From the NCBI GenBank assembly GCA_003996215.1, contig QJPP01000827.1:558001-622000 (forward strand): a stretch of DNA of 64,000 nucleotides, written 5' to 3'. The notes under the pieces were generated by a model. That model searched no databases. It saw nothing but the letters and a program-made list of their open reading frames with translations, and had not been told where the DNA came from. Both the position numbers and the translations under genes were made by a program. Within the stretch, counting starts at the first letter, position 1. Every line of letters starts with the position of its first letter. This DNA comes from Jaltomata sinuosa. Taxonomy: Eukaryota; Streptophyta; Magnoliopsida; Solanales; Solanaceae. Shown one piece after another: positions 23,662-35,069 of the stretch.

Positions 23662-25786
23662 AACCCCCAAACTTGAAATATTGCTTGTCCTCAAGCAAGA
23701 TAGTCACAAGGCAAGGAATGAATTATGCTAAGGATCAATCAAGGCACAAAATACTACTCTACACTAAAAACTTAAGAAAGAAACAAAAGACTCAAATAAA
23801 GGACTCAAATACTATGCTCATCTCAATTTGGACCCCCACAACTCAAGGAAATTTGTCATTTCAAAACCTTTTTCAAAAGGACATCATTTTTCATTGAAAA
23901 TCAAGGGAATTTTTCATTCAAAACAAGACATTTAAGCTTCTCAAGTCATTGGCATGGACCGTCAAAGTTTGCCTCGAGATTTGCCACACAACTTTTCTCA
24001 TTCATTCCCCTTAATTGAAATAGAGACTCTATGATTCAATTCTATTGCATGATGCCACTCACCACAAGAGAGAATCCCACTCACAATCATTCAATTCTCA
24101 AAACATGGGATTATTAAGAAAACCAAAAAGACTCTCACTCTCTCAAGAAAGTTCAAGTGCATACGCGTTGAACCATAGGTTTTCCCTTTATGGAGATCGC
24201 CACTAATGTATGGTAACCAAGCTCAGAATCACCAAGGACTTGTGGGTTACGATGTTGGCTAGGTCTAAGGTGAGGATATCATTTGGTTAAAGTGACTACA
24301 CCTCCCTAATGCTCTTTGTTCTCATTTCAAACACCGCTCACATTTTTTCATTTCAACTTCATCTTATTCCTCCCTCGCACAACCCAATATTTCTCCTTTT
24401 TAACCCATGATCATTCACACCTTATATCACCTTCACTTGGTAGCACCAATTTTTGCTTTTCAATTTGCTCATTGGATTTATATTTTGGAGCAATTTTCAA
24501 TTGAAAGTTAAGGTGCTACCTTGCACTTGAAGTTCACTTCCTTTCTTCTCCTCATTTAATCATATGCACCCCCAAACTTAGGCATTTGACTATGTTGTCT
24601 TTTGCCACCCCCCTCCCCACCCCCTCCCCAAACTTAGGCTTTTAGCCTACTTTTCATTTTCAAGCTATTAGGGAGGATGGGTGCCAAAATAAAGGTTCCA
24701 AAAAGGTCAAGGTGTTGACAAGGTGCCAAAGAATGGTCACAAGCTCAAAGGGGTTCACTAGGATTTGATGTCATTGGGAAGTCATTTGGGTGAAGTGGCT
24801 TATCAAAAAGGTCCTAAGGTCATCTTCCAAGCTTGGTAACACCTAGAATTTTGCCTTGAATCACATTTGGGGAAAGTTCTAGACGACACTTATGCACAAG
24901 AATCATGGTACAGCCTCACCACACAAGGCATCACGCCACAAGACTTCATTCATTAGTCCGACAATCAATTAGGGTAAATGACTTTTGACAAGTTGTTCCG
25001 AGTTTATTCCACACTCGTTTGTCATTCAATCAAGCCAAAGCGAGAGTGTGCAAGTCATAAAAGGAGAATGATTTTCCTCAAAAATTCATTTCCCTTCTTC
25101 CTTTCATTTTCAAAAATATATTGCCATGGAAATTTTTTCAGTGGGCCTATTTGGAGACAAGCACTTACGGACTCAATTCTACACTAAAACTTGGCATTTC
25201 CCCTAGAGAAAGTCGCCTCTCAATCTATCATAGGGAAACACCAACCCGGTTCGACACACAAAAACAAAAGTAAAGAAAAAGAAAATAATCAAAACTTTTT
25301 CTCCTTGGGAATGAACCGTATTATTAGGAAAACCCTCGAAGTTTATTTCTACACTACTATTAACAAGGCGATAACCAAATTTGCGCTAATAATTTCATTC
25401 AAGAACAAGCCTAAGCATAGGCATTTAGCGCATTTGTAAGGCACGGGTGGTGGAACAATGGGGCATGTAAGACCAACCCAGCACACACTCAATAATATTC
25501 AATCCCAGCGAGGGCACGATTAAGCTCAAAGTAAAAAGTAAAGCAAAAACATAATCTAAAGAAAAGAAAAACAATGGCATCACAATCATCATCCTAAATG
25601 TGCCCTACAAGGACCAAATAAAACTAAGCAGAAATGTCAACTAGGCTTGACAAGGGCAATAAATTTTCTCAAGCCCACTCACGGGCACCAAAAACAAGTA
25701 AGTAAAGCCACCCCTTCCCCATAAAAGAAGCATTGCCCACAATGCTCATAGTGCAATGGGAAAAAGGGTGGAACTCTCTGGAGGAC
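23662..25786 (-). other. Element B polypurine tract and non-coding 3' region
   Basis: AGTTTGGGGGTT on the minus strand touches the LTR (23662-23673). The remainder is collinear with 10695-12732 of A, including the CCCCCAAACTTAGGC strings near 24570-24640 with a longer C-rich tract. No conserved protein is seen. Confidence 0.6.
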
Positions 25787-26526
25787 CTAATCCTCATTAT
25801 TACAATCTTTAGCAGTAGCTTTTTCTTCAACATTCTTGCCACTCGAGCCAGCACCACCCCGGCGGGAGGTCACAGAAAGAGTGGAATCACGAAGAGCCCG
25901 CTGAAAATCAGGGGTCTCATTGTCATCCAACTCTTAATACTCATTACCGGGCAGCTCCTCATCATCATAGGAAGCAAATAAGTCATCCAAGGAGCCGAAA
26001 ATCTTCCGAGGTGGAGGTAATGTCGTCAAATCTTCCTGCACTACAGGGCATTTGCCCTTGGCTTTGTCGACATCTTTCTGAATTTTAGAGATTGACCCCT
26101 CGATGACATCAACCTGCTTGCACAATATGTTAAAGATCTGTACCACCCCCTTCAATGCATTCTTGACTGCCCTATTGATCATTCTGGGCAATTTTGTGGC
26201 TAAGTCGGCTAGCTGTTTCTCATGACTATGAGTCTTGTCCACCATATCCTGCAGCCCACTCTTGGTCATATAATGTGTGGTAGCATGTGGTCATGCCTCA
26301 GAAGTGGTCCGAGAGGAATATGAAGCCCCAACACTAGCACCAAGCTCATCACTGTCAAGCTCACTCATCTGCTCAGTCCTTTGCTTCTTTTCTCCACGTT
26401 GAAAGTTCTATTTTTATCCCGAGTGTAGTAGGCTCTCATGCCCTCTACCCCAAAGCAAAGCCTTTCTTCATCTACGACTGACCTTTTCCTTGCTAGATTT
26501 CCAGGGTTTCTCCTGCTAGAGGACAT
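25787..26526 (-). pseudogene. Element B ORF2, internally deleted
   Basis: The start at 26524-26526 gives a protein beginning like A ORF2 (SSRRNPGNLARKR, then LCFGVEGMRAYY). After FNVEK, where A continues into the PF20167-like domain, B jumps to the equivalent of A position about 13325. This removes roughly 730 bp, the whole family core. The C-terminal part survives at 26269-25934 (HSHEKQLADLATKLPRMINRAVKNALKG, then KDVDKAKGK and an acidic stretch). The final acidic tail is in another frame, ending at 25787. This protein cannot have the function of ORF2 core. Confidence 0.75.
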
Positions 26527-26639
26527 ATTCTACACAAACAGATTGTAAGCCAAGAAACAAAAACAAAGCCTAGAAAGAAGTTAGCAACTATAAAGGGTGG
26601 AATGCAATGGTTTAGAGAAATAAAGTGGGTAATTGTTTT

Positions 26640-26880
26640 CTTGTGCAGACCACATGTGAAATGCACCAGGAGGACTGCACATCGCATGTGCTGTTGCACA
26701 AGCCAATAGAACCTTCAGAGAATTTTTTTATTGAGGTGCGACGCTGGGGCAATCCGCACCATCAAAAGTGCATGTCGCACCAAGCTTCGCCCCTCAAGTC
26801 AGTGACCTGCACATTCTTGTCAACTTGGTGTGATGCCTTGTGCGACCTACACATCAAGATCTATGCATTGTATGTGAAAA
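26640..26880. repeat. CpG word cluster of B, ORF2-proximal
   Basis: Words such as GTGCGACG, CATCGCATGTG and CGCACC in both orientations, at the same place as 14270-14560 in A. Several words have TG or CA where A has CG. Confidence 0.7.
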
Positions 26881-27035
26881 GCACAAAGGCACATTTGGAA
26901 TTTTTGGTTCCTTGTGTTCTTGTAAGTTGCGCATATGATCCATAGAGCAAGATATGCTTTGGCACTTAGAACCACACACAACCAATTCACAATACCAAAA
27001 GGGGGGCAAGGGGATTCATGACCATAACTTCCAGG

Positions 27036-27386
27036 AACTCAGACTTCCCAATATTTTCATTAACACAAACCCAACAAGAAATGACTCAGCGACTTTCCTT
27101 AAGATGGACGTTACCCCATCTATCATCGGGAACATCAATCCCTCCTTGTAACAATGGGCACCAATAAGCATATCAATAATTAACCTCCTCCCCGCACAAG
27201 ATCATGAGACCCAACTAGATTTTCAACAAAGATCATGGGCCTCCAGTCACCAACATTTAACCTCAATAATCAACTATCAATCAAAACCTCGTGACTAAGG
27301 ATGACTTACCCTTAAGAATGACGTCACCCAATCTATCATCGAGCCAAATCAAGCACTAGTCACGAGTGGGTTACTCAGACTTCACA
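27036..27386 (-). other. Conserved non-coding segment of B with duplicated motifs
   Basis: ACTCAGACTTC at 27037 and about 27373, and the CTTAAGA..GACGT..ACCC..TCTATCATC block at about 27098-27128 and 27310-27340, in the same mirrored order as A and G. Confidence 0.65.
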
Positions 27387-27708
27387 CCAATACAAATTTT
27401 AAGGTTAAACATTACTACCAATCAACATGCGTAGTTAAGATTTACTATCTACCAAGTTGACACTAAGAGAATTCATCATTAAAATTAAAAATTGGGGACC
27501 CAAAATTTTCGGATATCACCCAAAATCAACATGGTCAATATACTAAGCATGCTTCACAATATGAGTTCCTAACAATCATAAAAACAACTATTTAACGTCA
27601 GGGAACTTACCACAAGTGAATATAATGAAGGGAAGAGCAAAAATCAAAGATTTTTGAAATTCCAACAATGGTGACCCACAAGACTTCCCAGAGAATGATG
27701 GCGGTGAT

Positions 27709-27860
27709 GGTGGATAAGTGGTGGAGAAGATTGGGTGAGAAGAGGAGAAGATTTTTTGTGGGAGTTTGAGGGATTTATAGAGGATTTTAGGAGAGAAGTT
27801 TGAGAGTATTGGAGAAATATGGTGGAAAAAGAAAAGAAGAGGCGGTATTAAAAGAAAAAG
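27709..27860 (-). promoter_or_regulatory. Possible internal promoter and leader for ORF2 in B
   Basis: Pyrimidine-rich on the minus strand, preceded by CTTTTAATAC (27845-27854) in the place of the TATA-like box of A and G. The CpG cluster at 27935-28215 is just upstream. Inference from position and composition. Confidence 0.35.
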
Positions 27861-27934
27861 AAGAAGAGTAGTCGGTCAGGTCATCTCTGAGTTGGGTCGG
27901 TCAACGAGTTAGGTCAATTTAAACTCAAAATTAC

Positions 27935-28215
27935 CTCTTGTGTGCTGCGACATGCGATTCGCACAAAGTAAGGTGCGGACCGCATGACGTATCGCACATG
28001 CTCTTTTTTCTCCCCTGGTTTTGCCCAGGCTTCTGTTTCCTCATGTGATGGAGGTGCGACACACACTTGGGCTTGTGCGGTCTGCACGGCACAGCGCACG
28101 TCACCTCTAGTTTTCAAATTTCCTCTAGGCCATCTGTTTTGGTGTGCGATTGGCTGTGCGACACACATAACTTCTTGTGCGGTCCGCACAGTCCACCACA
28201 CGACACCTTTTTGCT
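27935..28215. repeat. CpG word cluster of B, gag-proximal
   Basis: Includes GTGCGGTCCGCAC, TGCGATTGGCTGTGCGAC and GTGCTGCGAC. Frames 27914-28201 and 27984-28232 on opposite strands arise from these words. Confidence 0.72.
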
Positions 28216-28362
28216 TTGCTTTCCCTTATTGAGTTCTCCATTCCATGCATTCCGTATAAAACTTCAAAAAAAAATGATAACCAAAAGCAAAGAAAGAAAC
28301 TTGGGTTGCCTCCCAAGCAGCGCTTGATTTAACGTCGTGGCACGACTATACTAACTCAATCC

Positions 28363-29690
28363 TCATTCATTTTTGGGGTTGTTGAGGGTGTCGCTAGGCA
28401 ACGTTACCTTCATTTGTGGGTTCATTTGGCTTGATAGGTGGGTCATTTGGGCCTCAAGATGCTTGATCGAGGCACTGTGGGAGCTCACCGTTTGGTGAAG
28501 TTTTGAGACCTCACTCTTTAGTTTGCTTACTCTCGAATTTGTGGTGTCCACCTTCTTAAGAACCAAGGACAACATGTCCTCTAACTTGGATTGGTCGGGG
28601 TTGCTTGTGCCCAGTTGGTAGAGAGAATTAGATTTGTTTGGAGGGATGTAAGGATTACAACTATGGTGATTGAAGCGATCACCATCCTTGTCTATGTCAC
28701 GCCAATTGCCATCCCTCTCTTTGTCTCTAATCAAACCTTGATTCTCCTCCCGTGGGCAATAATATCCGGGGCAAGAACCCGCCTATACAAAGCATAACTT
28801 ACCATCAACCTCAGTCATAAGCTCCACATCACTCACTTGAATCTCCAGTGTACTCACTGCATTCACCTTCTTAACACCAGCTCCCATTACATGCTTGTCC
28901 ATCAAATTAATTTGAATCATCATTTTTGCCAAATCTTCATCTCGCTCCTCATCTTTCTTTCTCATTTCATTTGTTAGGATTGTTGAGGGCGTTTCCAAAG
29001 TAGACACCTCTGCTTCCCTCGTGTGCCAAGCTTTGTTGGTCTTTGTCATACGCTCTAGTAGCACCGAGGCAACGAGAAATTCTAGATCCATGAAGGTGCC
29101 ACCTCCGAGGTTATCATCCACTGATTTGTTCACGAATTTTAGTGACCGGTAGAAGCTTTGGAGCAACACATTGTTTGACAACTCATGGTTGGGCACAAAA
29201 CAAGCTTGTTCTTGAATCGTAGCCAAACCACATGTAGGGGCTCGTCCAGGAGTTGCCTAAAGTTGGTAATCTCATCTCTTAACTTCATAATTCGAGACAG
29301 AGGAAAGAATCTCGAGGTAAATGCCTCAACCAACTCAGCCCAAGATGTGATAGAGTCATCCGGCAATTCTTCCAACCACGCTGTGGCTTCCCCTCTCAGT
29401 GAGAAAGGGATTAGGTGCAATCGGATGGACTCTTGGGAGATATGTTGGAAAATGAACGGTTGGCAAATCTCCACAAAATTACGAATATGCTGGTTAGCAT
29501 CTTCATGGGCCGCTCCTCCGAATAGGCCCTTCATTTGAATCAAATGGAGAATGGTGCTTGTCACGTGGATTACTTTATTTCCCACTGTGGGGGGTAGGCG
29601 GATTGAACCTACACCTCCTTGTATCATAGGCTAGGCAGCGTTGGCATTGTTAAAGCCACCAACGCTCTTAATATCATCGCTTCGTCCATA
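28363..29690 (-). pseudogene. gag: Element B gag, frameshifted remnant
   Basis: Three frames cover a gag protein. The first (29627-29139) has GNKVIHVTSTILHLIQMKGLF, then LIPFSLRGEATAWLEEL and AFTSRFFPLSRIMKLRDEI, the Athila/Tat-type gag core. A shift near 29180 leads to 29226-28783 with LLQSFYRSLKFVNKSVDDN, a long charged linker and KHVMGAGVKKVNAV. After a stop, 28734-28363 gives the tail with a coiled-coil-like stretch (VSKLKSEVSKLHQTV, SASIKHLEAQM). The N-terminus upstream of 29627 is in a shifted frame to about 29690. The order is collinear with gag of A and G. No zinc knuckle or protease is present. Confidence 0.83.
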
Positions 29691-29785
29691 GAGAGCCTAC
29701 TCAATCAACAAAAAAAATAGTAAAAGCAAACAATAACTCTCAAGTTGACTTCAAAACCATAACAAAAAATTAGCTAACACTCAAG

Positions 29786-29803
29786 CCTCCGGCAACGACA
29801 TCA
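29786..29803 (-). other. Primer binding site of element B (decayed tRNA-Asp type)
   Basis: On the plus strand CCTCCGGCAACGACATCA. Compared with the Asp-type site TCCCCGGCAACGGCGCCA, the differences near the LTR are G-to-A and C-to-T changes, turning GGCGCC into GACATC. This is the pattern expected from deamination of methylated cytosines. Confidence 0.75.
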
Positions 29804-29807
29804 TTTT

Positions 29808-31287
29808 TTATGAATGGTCAAATCGTGCTCTCCAATGAGGAGGCCATGGTGATCGTGCAGCAAAACCAAATTTATAAACCCAATGGATGTCGGGGTTGTA
29901 CCCAAGGGACTTGACTTAGCCAACTAGAGATTGTATGAGTTGATTTCAAGGTGAGAGTAATTGTTTAAACAAAAACAAACAAAAATATGGGGGATAATTG
30001 GGAAAGTTGTCACTACTAATGAAATTCAACAAAAAACAATAAAACTAACGATGGGTGTACTAAGTGATTTAGAAGACTAGGGATGCATATCCGATGGGGC
30101 ATTCGCTATAGGATGGGGTAATCATTCATTCACCTATACTTTCACATATTGGCATGAATAGCGTTGGTCATAGGTGTGGAATGCTGTCTTCCGATAAACA
30201 TCCACATTTTTGATGATTTTGGTTGGAACATCATCGGTGTAGTAAACAATCAACCAACATTAGCTTGGGGAGGTCGTCCTATTCCTAGCTCAGACCCTTA
30301 AATGGGAGATTCCTGCAATTAGAGCCATTCCTAGCCTCCAATCTAGATGGATTCCCAAGTACCCACTAGAAATTTCACATCCATAACTATGAAATTCTCT
30401 CCCAAGCAATCACATAGCTAAGTAATGTAAATTAATGTTTGCAACCACCAATTTTAGGATTAAAACTTGGTGAAATTACTATACCCATGTCAAATAAGCA
30501 ATTATAAAGGTGAATTAACAACACCCACACCGACTAGATAAGCAGCCATCATCTATACACCCCTAGACAAGAGAATTTAGCCACTCATAGTAGGAGAAGA
30601 AGAGATAACATCTGGGTAATTCAAATTCCCATACATTGTAGCTGAATATCACGTTCTAGAATAAAATTAGGCACACAAATTGTTAACCAAGAGATTTGGA
30701 TTGAAACTCTCTTCTCAATGGAGGTGGAAAATTGTTTACAAAAAAAAAACACTCTCTAAAAACTCAGGTCTGAAGTATTGTATATACAAAATGAGCCTAA
30801 ATTGGCCTTTTATATGTTCCAAAGTCATCACATAAAATTAGGACAAATTTTCCCTCTGGGCGATGTGAAACGTAATGTGTGGTTCACACATCACATTGTG
30901 CGCATCGCACACTTACTTCAGATTGTCCACTGACTTCAGCAGCATAAGTGAGCTTTGTCCGAAGATGGTGTGTTTCGCACCACGGATTGTGCGCGTCGCA
31001 CATCTTCAGCAACTTTTGTAGCCTCGTGTAAAGAAGGTGTGAATCGCACCCTGGCTTATGCGTGTCGCACAGCCACCGCATCTCATAGTAGATTCTCCAG
31101 ATTTTCTCAACTCTTCACACTTAGCTTCTTTTTGGCTCTTTTTGGGTCCATATCCTTGTTCTTCATCTTCTATCAAAAATAACTGCATAGGCATCAATAA
31201 AGGTCATAAAAACCTCTAAATCGATTCAAAACATAGCAATACTTCATGGATATAGGCTAAATAAGTAGGTAAATTACCGACTTATCA
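29808..31287 (-). repeat. Element B 5' LTR
   Basis: 1480 bp ending TTATCA before GTCAC. Its first base pair is TT in place of TG. CpG word cluster at about 30862-31085. Partner of 22163-23661. Confidence 0.92.
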
Positions 31288-31377
31288 GTCACTCTATTTT
31301 ACATCAAAACATACTCTAATCATTCCCGAAATTATGACATTGTGATTTCTACAATAACAACGGATCCGGTCATTACA
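31288..31377 (-). mobile_element. Element F: 3' LTR, last piece
   Basis: This resumes the F LTR after B. It matches 36947-37034 of the F 5' LTR and ends CATTACA at 31377, the LTR start on the minus strand. It begins with the right copy of GTCAC. Confidence 0.85.
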
Positions 31378-32335
31378 ACAGACATCAATTTACCCATCAT
31401 TCATCACCAATCGATTTCGTAGGAAGGAGGAAGGAACTAGTCTAGGACTCTCACCGTCCTATGTGACCGCGTAATTATGATCCCACATGACAATCCAATT
31501 TCCCCCGATTTAGTCGTAATAACCCAATTAGGACAATTATGATCCCGCTCTGATGAGGAAATTGCCTCCCCCAAGCTATTCAAAATTTTATAAAGTAACC
31601 TTCCCCGAGTTCCCAAGAAATTCGGTGCCTCATAGAATGCCAGAGCGAAAGAATTTTAAAAGACCCGCGAGAAACCTTTCTTTTCCCAAAACTGACTGTC
31701 GATCACCCAAAAACTCTCCCTTTTCTCTCGATTACACCACTCTCGATGTTGGAATTTCTAGTTAACAACCGTTCCTAGTCACTCTTTTACTTCCTTGCAC
31801 GAATTTAGATAGGATTGTGATAGGAAACAATGAATTGGGGTACACATTATTGTTGCTTTTTGAACTTGAACTTGGGTTGGATTTTGATCGAATTCCCAAA
31901 GCATGGATCTTTCCCTTACATTTACAATGCCCCCACAACATTCTGGGCATAAGGATTATATAGCTTTTGTCCAAACACGGTGGGGAGGTGAAGGGTTGTT
32001 TTTGTATAAAACTTGTGATTTGGATAAATTTTAGGGGTTATAATGCCCAAGGTTTTGTAGAAAATGGTAATAGGACACTTTAGATTTATTTGAACTTAGA
32101 TTGTTAAAATAATGGAGTTTTGGGTCAAGGGGAACCATTGAAGCACCCCTTCAAAATTTTGAGATGATGAAAATTGCTATAGCGATCGGGTTTCGCTATA
32201 GCGGAAGACCGCAAAATAGTATCCTCACTAGGCTAACACTTAGAAAAAAAATTCCCTTTTAAACTCGTTCCTTTACGCTTTATTGAGTTCTAACCCCCCC
32301 CCCCCATCTTGCCACATTACAGGTTAACATAATCA
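31378..32335. other. Element F internal region without a gene, left part
   Basis: About 960 bp between the F LTR and ORF2. No protein is recognised. A pair of GCTATAGCG-like words (32176-32208) resembles the words in the F LTR. A C run (32295-32306) precedes the ORF2 start. No convincing polypurine tract is seen at the LTR edge on the minus strand. Confidence 0.5.
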
Positions 32336-33780
32336 ATGGCTAATGAACAAGTGCCCGAGTATCCCAAGTATACCTATGATAGGTTCTCTGACAATGCTAG
32401 AGGTGGAGGTTCCACGACTATCACAGGCTAGGATTTTGCTACGAAAGGGTCTTTAAAATAGAAGGGGTGGCTGAGAAGGCAACTGCTTTTCATCACAGGC
32501 TTCTAGAGTTCAACTGGGTTCGTTGATGGTGGATCCCCCTCCCGCGCATATAGGTTAAGTGTGGGAGTTCTAAGCCATACTTTTTACCATTCGTTGAGAT
32601 GAGCCCAATCCCACCATCTGCCTCCGAGAGATGGATGTACTGGTGAACTCTCAAACAATAAATAAGGTGCTAGAAGTGCCTCACATTTCTAATGCCGCAT
32701 ACGAAGCCTAGGCTTGACTTTGGGATATGACTTGGTTGAGGGACACCCTGGTAGATGAGGAATTCAGAGATCAGGTTTACTGGCCCAGTCCCGAGGGCAT
32801 CACGAGTGCCTACATCTCCACAGATGTTAGAAAGTGGTTGAATTTGGTGTCCCGTAGAATTTGTCCATCGGGCAATACCACTAATGTGACTTATGCTCGG
32901 GCCTTGGTGATTGTTTGTGCTATGCATAGGATCATCATAGAAGTGCTAAAAGTGCCTCACATTTTTAATGCCGCATACGAAGCCAAGGCTTGACTTTGGG
33001 ATATGACTTGGTAGAGGAACACCCTGGTAGATAAGGAATTCAGAGATCAGGTTTCCTGGCCCAGTCCTGAGGGCATCACCAATGCCTATATATCCACAGA
33101 CGCTAGGAAGTGGTTGAATTTGGTGTCCCAGAGAATTCGTACATTAGACAATACCACCGACGTGACTTATGCGCGGGCCTTGGTGATTGTTTGTGATATG
33201 CAGAGGATCGTCATGAATGTTGGGGAAAAGATTATGTCAGAGTGGAAAGACTTCTACCGAGGACCTAGAACAGGCCCCTTCCCTCCTGTTTTGGTGTCTG
33301 AGTTGTGCAGGCGAGTTGGGATGCCTGAGGATCATACTGACCATAAGGTAGCTATGGATGATACCTTAAACCCTCTTCAGGTGAAAGTGGTCACCTCCAA
33401 GAAGAAGAGGAAGGTAGATGAAGAAGGGAGAAACCAGGTTGCCGAGGATGTAGATGATGATGATGATGATGACGACACTCCCCCCCTTCCCAGCCTCATC
33501 CTTCGATTACTAGCAGCCATCTAGGCGAGACCCTTGCCATGGTCCAGAAGTTCACAAAGGGAACTGCTGCTGGAGATATAGCCCAGCCCCCTTTCACTCA
33601 GGATTTTGTAGCACTCTGCAGGGAGTTAGAGGAAGAGGCACTTTCGGGACCGCATGTTTCCCTAGATGTGGAAGACCATCAAGGTCATATTTGCTTGCAT
33701 TGCCCCTGGTCAGGAGCTTCCCACCCTTGAGCCCGAGGACAGGCAGGAGTTCCCCTTCTTGAGTGATGATGAGGCCTAGG
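32336..33780 (+). pseudogene. Element F ORF2: PF20167-like protein, antisense to the element, broken
   Basis: The ATG at 32336 starts MANEQVPEYPKYTYDRF; many stops follow. Best-kept frames are 32727-32993 and 33114-33524, with RKWLNLVS..RICPSGNTTNVTYARALVIVC, then NVGEKIMSEWKDFYRG and PPVLVSELCRRVGMP. These resemble the second half of the 'putative plant transposon protein' family (PF20167) as I recall it. A lysine-rich stretch and an acidic run of aspartates follow. The tail continues in another frame (33539-33730, QKFTKGTAAGDIAQPPF). A 276-bp unit is tandemly duplicated within it (32667-32942 and 32943-33218). The strand is opposite to the F primer site, unlike ORF2 in A, B and G. Confidence 0.65.
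32667..33218. repeat. 276-bp tandem duplication within F ORF2
   Basis: Units start GTGCTAGAAGTGCC at 32667 and GTGCTAAAAGTGCC at 32943. The period of 276 bp equals 92 codons, so the frame is kept. The units differ by roughly one base in ten by eye. Confidence 0.88.
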
Positions 33781-35052
33781 ACTCCCCCTCCCCTCTTTAT
33801 TAGGATTATTTACTGCTTTTTAGTTTTTTCCCTCGTTTGGGGCACCTACTAGACAATGTTCCCTTTCCCTTTTTTTCCCTTCGTTTTTAAGCACATGGAT
33901 GCTAGTTTTTAGAAAAATTCCCTTCTATGCATGCTATATTATTTCTATAGATGATTTCATTGGTTTACATAGCAGCTCGTAGCTTAATTATCACTTTTAA
34001 ATGCCCTGGGAATGAAATAAAAATAGGGGAAAACGGGGAAGGCATTCTGCCCCGAGCCTCGCTGCTATAGCAGTTGCCAATCCGCTATTGCAGTACCGAC
34101 ATAACGGTATAAATTCCCACTATAGAAGGATTGCTATAGCGGTACAGTTCTGCTATGGCGGTCCCAATGGTGACGGCCCAAAAAATTATTTTTTCAGTAG
34201 AAACAACTCATCCCCGTTACCGGTTATCGTTATTAATAGCATAAGTCCTGCCATGATTTTAAACAACACCATAAGACCATTCCTGACAATGTACAGACCA
34301 AAACTTAGCATCCAATATCACCAAAACAAAATAAAAATACATAAGAAAATTGTTCGCAACAACACATTCCCGCTACCATGCACGAATAACCTCTTGGTCA
34401 CCTTGTTCCCAACCAAGTCTCGACTGTCCTGAAACCGAAGCTTCCCTTCAGTCAAAAGTCATATCCCCCCACCATCTTAACCAATGATGAGTGCCTTTTT
34501 AAAAAGTGATACGAATAATTTACTCTAGACACATAGGAGTTTATCACAAACCAAAAATACCCCAATTTCAACTAGGATTCTCTTCAGACCCATACATTCA
34601 CAGTAAGGCAAGCAATTATACATCAACCACTGCAGTAATATAAGTATTGCTACAAACATAATTTCATGTTTTAAGCTACAGCACAATAAGGTCACATATA
34701 TTGCTCTCTATTCTCCCCATGGAGGAATATTAGTCGGTCGCCCATGCCTTATCATAGCCCCTCAAGCCAGACACTAATTGGAACCTTCCCAATTCCAACT
34801 TCTCTTGCTTGTTTCATTGCAATCGGAGTCCAATGACATCCTTTACTTTGTTGAGATACCAATTGGAATTGAGAGATACCAATTGGACTAACCCATACCA
34901 GGAAGTAAATAAACCGCATGAAAAGGAATGAAGAAAAAAGAGGTGTTTCCTAGAATGCTTCATAGCTTCCCAAAGAGTAGATGTGGACGTCAACACACCA
35001 ATCCATAGGACTGTATTCAACATTTTGATCTTGTACTAAGAGACCTGTAACG
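33781..35052. other. Element F internal region without a gene, right part
   Basis: Non-coding. The interval 34060-34165 has a cluster of CTATAGCGG-like words in both orientations, as in the F LTR. The portion next to the primer site (34800-35050) resembles the leader of element E. The minus-strand frame 34814-35023 overlaps this leader and shows no domain. Confidence 0.5.
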
Positions 35053-35067
35053 TAGGCTCTGATACCA
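35053..35067 (-). other. Primer binding site of element F (initiator-Met type)
   Basis: TGGTATCAGAGCCTA on the minus strand, an unchanged match to the usual initiator-Met tRNA primer site. It lies two bases from the LTR edge and fixes F on the minus strand. Confidence 0.9.
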
Positions 35068-35069
35068 TC

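Larger units (their letters stand above)
22163..31287 (-). mobile_element. Element B: non-autonomous Athila/Tat-like LTR retrotransposon
   Basis: A complete 9.1-kb insertion on the minus strand, related to A along its length. LTRs are at 22163-23661 and 29808-31287, with perfect target duplication GTCAC (22158-22162, 31288-31292). The uninterrupted F LTR at about 36942-36950 shows the empty site. Order is as in A. The main difference is a 0.7-kb deletion that removes the centre of ORF2. The right LTR starts TT rather than TG. No polymerase domain is present. Confidence 0.93.

Noticed and set aside
35053..35067. Match to a tRNA end, considered as a tRNA gene
   Set aside because: Only the 3' end complement is present, next to an LTR; it is a primer binding site.
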